Of a DNA stretch of 17,667 nucleotides, positions 14,399 to 17,667 are shown piece after piece. Both the position numbers and the translations under genes were made by a program. The notes under the pieces were generated by a model that saw nothing but the letters and a program-made list of their open reading frames with translations, searched no databases and had not been told where the DNA came from. Position 1 is the stretch's first letter. Every line of letters starts with the position of its first letter. The DNA lies in assembly GCA_964498785.1 (NCBI GenBank), contig CAZCJL010000132.1, positions 1 to 17,667 on the forward strand. The letters run 5' to 3'. The stretch comes from Mariaggregatimicrobium sp964498785. GTDB lineage: Bacteria; Zhuqueibacterota; Zhuqueibacteria; Thermofontimicrobiales; Thiofontviventaceae.

Positions 14399-14429
14399 AT
14401 AGTAATAATCATAATGATATGCTTGTCAA
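14399..14429 (-). promoter_or_regulatory. Weak candidate promoter for the minus-strand operon
   Basis: On the minus strand, a perfect TTGACA (14424-14429) is followed after 19 bases by TACTAT (14399-14404). The -35 is good, but the spacing is longer than the usual 17 and the -10 matches only 4 of 6. Its position immediately beside the 11-bp repeats suits a promoter that depends on an activator. Low confidence. Confidence 0.28.
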
Positions 14430-14462
14430 AATCATGAAATAATCATGAAAAATTCATGACAA
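14430..14462. promoter_or_regulatory. Three tandem 11-bp repeats (TCATGA core), candidate regulator-binding array
   Basis: The units are aatcatgaaat (14430-14440), aatcatgaaaa (14441-14451) and attcatgacaa (14452-14462). The palindromic TCATGA cores are exactly 11 bases apart, one helical turn. The array directly abuts the left-facing TTGACA and lies 50 bases upstream of the right-facing -35. PhoB/OmpR-type winged-helix proteins are known to bind direct repeats of this spacing, and such a protein is encoded next door at 14584-16557. The link between that protein and this site is inference. Confidence 0.55.
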
Positions 14463-14512
14463 AAAAATTTCATTTCATGGCAAGCTATTTGTATTATTAG
14501 AAAAATTATCTC

Positions 14513-14541
14513 TTGACAATGACCAAATAATGTTTTAGATT
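14513..14541 (+). promoter_or_regulatory. Sigma-70-like promoter for the CadC-like regulator gene
   Basis: A perfect TTGACA (14513-14518) is followed by a 17-base spacer and TAGATT (14536-14541), a 4-of-6 match to TATAAT. The predicted start of transcription is about 35-40 bases before the ATG at 14584. It is the best promoter match I found in the window and is correctly oriented for the downstream gene. Confidence 0.55.
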
Positions 14542-14583
14542 TAAGAGCCAAGTTAAATCAACTTTTTTATTAAAAAGGTTTTG

Positions 14584-16557
14584 ATGGTGGATAAGGGAGG
14601 AGAATCTATCTATCGCTTTGATGATTTTACGCTGGAGCCAAGAGATCGTTGTCTGCGAAAGGATGGTCAGGAAATCTATCTTCGACCAAAAGCCTTCCAG
14701 ACACTATTATATCTTGTTGATAAATGTGGGCACCTGGTTTCAAAAGATGAATTGTTAGATCAGATTTGGGCAGGAACGATTGTAACTGATACCGCAATGA
14801 CTCACTGCATCAACGAGGCGCGCAAGTCACTCGGTGATGACGCGCATCAGCCACGCTATATTAAGACCATTCCCGGATCGGGTTATAAATTTATAGCTCC
14901 GGTTTCAAAAGTCCACACGACAGAAGAAGAGATCATCGAGGAAGAATTTGTGACAATGAAAGTCACAATGGCAGATCAAGATCAGAAATTTCCTGTTGAT
15001 CTTAACACCGACAAGTTAACCGATGGTCCGTTAGCTTCGCTTTTTCAATCACCGCGAAGATTTCCGGCACACTCCTTAGCTTATTTGGCTCGTTTCAGTC
15101 GAAAAATAATTTTATTTGCTGGGATTTTAGTGGTGCTGATTTTTAGCGGACTCTTTTTTTACGATCTCATCCATCCTGATATTCAATCCCTCGCGGTACT
15201 CCCGCTCACAAATCTAAACGCGGATTCCTCACAGGATTACTTCGACGATGGTATGACGGAAGCGTTGATCACCGAATTGGCGAAAATCAGCTCCGTACGG
15301 GTGATATCCCGTACTTCAGTGATGCAGTATAAACGAGTACATCGCCCGTTGAGAGAAATTGCGCAGGAATTAGATGTCGATGCGGTTGTTGAGGGATCGT
15401 TGTTTTATTCTGGAGATCGGGTGCGGATCAATGTACAATTGCTTCAAGTCAGGCCGGAGCGTCACCTCTGGGCAGAAAGTTATGAACGCGAAATGATCGA
15501 TATTCTGAAGTTGCAAAATGAAGTGACGAAATCAATTGCAGATGAAATCAAAGCCAATCTAACACCAAGCGAGCATGCGCATCTGACACAGACGCGCCAG
15601 GTCTATCCTGAAGCCTATCAATCTTATCTGAAAGGTCGGTATTTCTGGAATAAACGGACGCCAGAAGGGTTTCATAAAGGAATTGATTTTTTCGAAAAGG
15701 CGATTGATCTTGATCCAACGTATGCTAAGGCTTATGCAGGACTGGCAGATTGTTACAATGGACTGTACGATTTCGATCTGCTGGCGCCAGCCGACGCTGC
15801 TCCCAAAGCAAAATCAGCCGCTATGAAAGCATTAGCCATCGATTCAACGCTGGCTGATGCATACACTTCGCTGGGTTTTGTGACAGCGCGCTATGATTGG
15901 GAATGGCTGGGTGCTGAAAGAAATTTCCAGCGCGCGATTGAGTTGAATAAAAATTATTCGATTTCCCATCACTGGTATGCCTTGCATTTAGCCATGATGG
16001 GACGCTTTGACAACGCCATGGCAGAGATAAAGAAAGCTCTGGATCTCGATCCGCTATCCCTGATTGTAAATGCAAATGTGGCATGGATTCATTACTTTGC
16101 GGGTCAATACGATGAAGCTGAGCAGCAACTCAAAAAAACAGTGGCCATGAACTCAGATTTTTTATCAGCACACGTCAAGCTCGCCTGGGTCTACGAACAA
16201 CAGGCGAAATATGAGCAAGCCATTGACCAGTTTTACATCGCGCTGGCGCTTTCAGGTGATGATGCGAATGTCCTCGCACTGCTTGGAAGCTGTTATGCGC
16301 TTGCCGGAAAAACAAATGAATCAAAAAAAATTATCTATCAATTGACCGCAACCTCAAAGCAAAGATATATTTCTCCCTACTGGATTGCAATGATTTATGC
16401 CTGCCTCGGAGATAAAGACAATGCTTTTCATTGGCTAAATCAAGCGGTTAAAGAACGAAGTGGCAGCCTGGTCTGGATAAAGGTCGAGCCAAAGCTGGAT
16501 AGGTTGCGCTCAGATCCCCGATTTGCTGAATTTATAACAACGATTGGTTTGCGATAA
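14584..16557 (+). CDS. Membrane-tethered winged-helix regulator with TolB-like and TPR periplasmic domains (CadC-like)
   Basis: The 657-residue protein starts at ATG 14584, 5 bases after AAAAAGG; a TTG at 14581 is a weaker option. Residues about 10-107 are a PhoB/OmpR-type winged helix (YRFDDFTLEP, LRPKAFQTLLYLV, DELLDQIWAG, then HQPRYIKTIPGSGYKFIAPV). A linker leads to one transmembrane helix at about 174-195. About 200-330 is a TolB/FlgO-like nucleotide-cyclase-associated fold (LAVLPLTNLNADSSQDYFDDGMTEALI, VDAVVEGSLF, WAESYERE). Residues about 340-650 hold five to seven TPR repeats (AYAGLADCYNGLYDF, AYTSLGFV, ALDLDPLSLIVNANVAWIHY, and others). As in CadC/ToxR, DNA binding would be cytoplasmic and sensing periplasmic, with no phosphoacceptor receiver domain. 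It is divergent from the surface-protein operon and next to the 11-bp repeats, so control of that operon and of itself is likely but unproven. Confidence 0.95.
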   Translation: MVDKGGESIYRFDDFTLEPRDRCLRKDGQEIYLRPKAFQTLLYLVDKCGHLVSKDELLDQIWAGTIVTDTAMTHCINEARKSLGDDAHQPRYIKTIPGSGYKFIAPVSKVHTTEEEIIEEEFVTMKVTMADQDQKFPVDLNTDKLTDGPLASLFQSPRRFPAHSLAYLARFSRKIILFAGILVVLIFSGLFFYDLIHPDIQSLAVLPLTNLNADSSQDYFDDGMTEALITELAKISSVRVISRTSVMQYKRVHRPLREIAQELDVDAVVEGSLFYSGDRVRINVQLLQVRPERHLWAESYEREMIDILKLQNEVTKSIADEIKANLTPSEHAHLTQTRQVYPEAYQSYLKGRYFWNKRTPEGFHKGIDFFEKAIDLDPTYAKAYAGLADCYNGLYDFDLLAPADAAPKAKSAAMKALAIDSTLADAYTSLGFVTARYDWEWLGAERNFQRAIELNKNYSISHHWYALHLAMMGRFDNAMAEIKKALDLDPLSLIVNANVAWIHYFAGQYDEAEQQLKKTVAMNSDFLSAHVKLAWVYEQQAKYEQAIDQFYIALALSGDDANVLALLGSCYALAGKTNESKKIIYQLTATSKQRYISPYWIAMIYACLGDKDNAFHWLNQAVKERSGSLVWIKVEPKLDRLRSDPRFAEFITTIGLR

Positions 16558-16835
16558 TCGTTTGATGAAAAAATCTTCCAAAAACTGCAAGATGAGACCT
16601 TATCAATTTTAAATTGCTTGATTTTTAATTCAAAATTCATCTGCCTAACCGCAACGAAATATGGAACAAAATGTACCGATTGCGGAGAGATATACCATCA
16701 AAATCGGACACTTAAAAAAGTACATGCAAAATGCGAAATACGCAAAACAGCAAAACATGTAATGACAGCTATTGTTCAGGAAATGCAGACGGTTCAACTC
16801 GCATAAAAATAGTTAATTTATCAAAAATAACGACG

Positions 16836-16863
16836 TACCGGGGTGATTCAAGCTCACCTGGTA
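16836..16863. terminator. Imperfect hairpin downstream of the regulator gene
   Basis: TACC plus GGTGA (16836-16846) can pair with TCACC plus GGTA (16854-16863), with one interruption and a 7-base loop. It is followed by a T/G-rich run (tgttgttgtgttt), not a pure U-tract. It is about 280 bases past the regulator's stop, so terminator function is possible but weakly supported. Confidence 0.3.
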
Positions 16864-17119
16864 TGTTGTTGTGTTTACATCGTCCGATATTTAGCGTTTC
16901 ATAATATTGATGTCATAAAAACCTGTAAGCTTTCATAAGATATCTTACCAGCATATCTTTCAGTTGTTAAAAAAAGTAACTGCCCCAACATGCTGATATT
17001 TTGAATATTAAATAAAAGCCTGTTTTTTTGGATTTTAAAGGTATAGCAATAATCGGGTTGCTATAAATATAAAATGAAGAAAATATCTTGAGAAATTGAA
17101 AACACTACTTAACTTTTTC

Positions 17120-17164
17120 AATGTTTTTGTTAAACGATTGTGACCAAAAATTTTAACAAACATT
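17120..17164. other. 13-bp inverted repeat with 2-base bulge
   Basis: AATGTTTTTGTTAAA (17120-17134) and TTTAACAAACATT (17152-17164) are inverted complements apart from two extra T in the left arm. The 17-base loop is cgattgtgaccaaaaat. The repeat lies about 75 bases upstream of the ATG at 17238. It may be an operator-like dyad or a rho-independent element; no protein can be tied to it. Confidence 0.4.
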
Positions 17165-17237
17165 GATTTTGAGTAAGATATTAACTGTGAGAGACAAATT
17201 TACTTTTGAAATAATTATTGAAATATAGGAGATTATC

Positions 17238-17375
17238 ATGCACAGTAACAATCAGAAAAACAAGGTTGATTTTATCTCCCTGCTTGGCGGAAGTCCGGTA
17301 GCCAGTTTGGATTTGTCCAATTGCCTTCCCATGAACGATTTTATTTGCATGCTAACCCAGAGATTTACCAGTTGA
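17238..17375 (+). CDS. Small ORF of 45 codons with good ribosome-binding site, unrecognised
   Basis: ATG 17238 has TAGGAG 6 bases upstream, which is better than chance. The product starts MHSNNQKNKVDFISLLGGSP and ends at TGA 17373-17375. DFISLLGG recalls the DFIxLLGG start of some periplasmic substrate-binding proteins, but nothing else matches, so I do not assign a function. The +2 frame is open from about 17270 to a TAG at 17477-17479 (FVQLPSHERFYLHANP and onward) without a good start. A frameshifted remnant of one larger gene is therefore possible. Confidence 0.3.
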   Translation: MHSNNQKNKVDFISLLGGSPVASLDLSNCLPMNDFICMLTQRFTS

Positions 17376-17574
17376 TTTGTGTAAATCCGGTAAAGAAAAT
17401 CAGCGGCATGGAGGGCGATGGTTTCGGAAATCTCATTCGGCTAATTTATTTCTTTCCAGATTCCAACCGAAGCAAATAGCCATAAATGATGCTTGATATG
17501 TATCCATTCAATAATTGATGGTGTGCATCAAAGCTTTCGGATTCTCTTTAAATTTATTGATTAAGACGCGAATC

Positions 17575-17604
17575 TGTCATATCGAGCGAAGTCGAGATAT
17601 GACA
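17575..17604. repeat. REP-like palindrome
   Basis: TGTCATATC (17575-17583) and GATATGACA (17596-17604) are perfect 9-bp inverted complements. The loop gagcgaagtcga allows further partial pairing (CGA with TCG). Palindromes with a cgaagtcga centre and TGTCAT ends are familiar as dispersed intergenic repeats in many environmental bacterial genomes. It lies just before the GIY-YIG gene. A single copy in this window cannot prove that it is repetitive. Confidence 0.55.
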
Positions 17605-17619
17605 ACATCCACTAGAAAA

Positions 17620-17667
17620 ATGAAGATATATTGGGTATACATCCTCAAATGTAGCGATGGTAAATAC
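17620..17667 (+). CDS. GIY-YIG nuclease family protein, N-terminal fragment cut by window edge
   Basis: The last 48 bases encode MKIYWVYILKCSDGKY in frame from ATG 17620. The WVYILKCSDGKY pattern, in which YVYIL is followed by SDGxxYxG, is the characteristic start of small GIY-YIG proteins (UPF0213/YhbQ-like, about 80-100 residues). These act as structure-selective endonucleases or are of unknown role. Only 16 codons are visible, so the catalytic Arg and Glu cannot be checked. The ribosome-binding site is poor (agaaaa before ATG). The identification rests on the motif alone but is quite specific. Confidence 0.78.
   Translation, partial: MKIYWVYILKCSDGKY

Larger units (their letters stand above)
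16558..17237. other. AT-rich intergenic stretch without a convincing gene
   Basis: About 680 bases with no recognisable coding sequence. It contains only short frames (16618-16806 and 16661-16762) with poor ribosome-binding sites and no family I know. It holds two imperfect hairpins, one at 16836-16863 and one at 17120-17164, both listed separately. Composition is clearly more A/T-rich than the flanking regulator gene. I see no rRNA, tRNA or CRISPR signal. Confidence 0.6.

Noticed and set aside
16661..16762. 33-codon ORF beginning MEQNVPIAERYTI
   Set aside because: Overlaps the previous ORF in another frame, has no ribosome-binding site, and I know no family for it.
16618..16806. 62-codon plus-strand ORF with a CTDCG motif
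   Set aside because: It starts at TTG without a ribosome-binding site in AT-rich DNA. One CxxC motif is not enough to support a gene.
1..17667. tRNA, rRNA, riboswitch, prophage or insertion sequence
   Set aside because: Reading both strands, I saw no tRNA-like cloverleaf, rRNA signature, transposase, integrase or known riboswitch core.

Overview
The window looks like a chromosomal piece of a bacterium from the FCB group (Fibrobacteres-Chlorobi-Bacteroidetes and relatives), most likely a Calditrichota/KSB1-type or Ignavibacteria-like lineage. The main evidence is three adjacent large secreted proteins that end in a type IX secretion (T9SS/Por) C-terminal sorting domain with the QNYPNPFN signature. 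They keep company with GEVED, PKD and right-handed beta-helix domains, a C10 peptidase, and a CadC-like winged-helix/TolB-like/TPR regulator. This assignment is inference from gene content; there is no rRNA or marker gene here.

Left and centre (1-14333, all on the minus strand, so read right to left). First comes a small helix-turn-helix protein (14064-14336) with no canonical start codon. A short T9SS-tailed protein follows (13251-13943); it looks internally deleted, and its best start is followed by an in-frame stop. Then come a 1293-aa T9SS beta-helix protein (9278-13159), an 1841-aa T9SS protein with three PKD and five GEVED domains (3703-9228), and a broken gene of the family that ends in KVTDFTKAQGAILGKAM (3106-3691). 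A C10 (streptopain-like) peptidase is split by a frameshift (2884-3090 plus 1499-2887). Last is a secreted beta-helix protein (1461 down to base 1) that runs off the left edge. Most gaps from 13159 down to 1461 are only 11-50 bases, most genes have clear Shine-Dalgarno sequences, and the set reads as one long operon for exported surface or extracellular proteins.

Control region (14334-14580). A divergent, AT-rich intergenic region holds three tandem 11-bp repeats centred on TCATGA. They lie between a good sigma-70-like promoter facing right and a weaker one facing left. The gene to the right (14584-16557) encodes a one-component, membrane-tethered regulator with a PhoB/OmpR-type winged helix, a family known to bind direct repeats spaced about 11 bp. 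My working model is that this regulator, perhaps with the small HTH protein, controls the surface-protein operon and itself.

Right end (16558-17667). This part is mostly AT-rich non-coding DNA with several hairpins, one 45-codon ORF with a good ribosome-binding site, a dispersed-repeat-like palindrome, and the first 16 codons of a GIY-YIG nuclease cut by the right edge.

Three of the minus-strand genes carry lesions: a frameshift in the peptidase, a deletion plus frameshifts in 3106-3691, and a stop plus an apparent deletion in the 13251 gene. This means either active decay of the locus or sequence errors. I do not see a clear new defence or mobile system. The most interesting signals are the repeat array with its adjacent regulator, the near-identical PKD duplication, and the missed small HTH gene.
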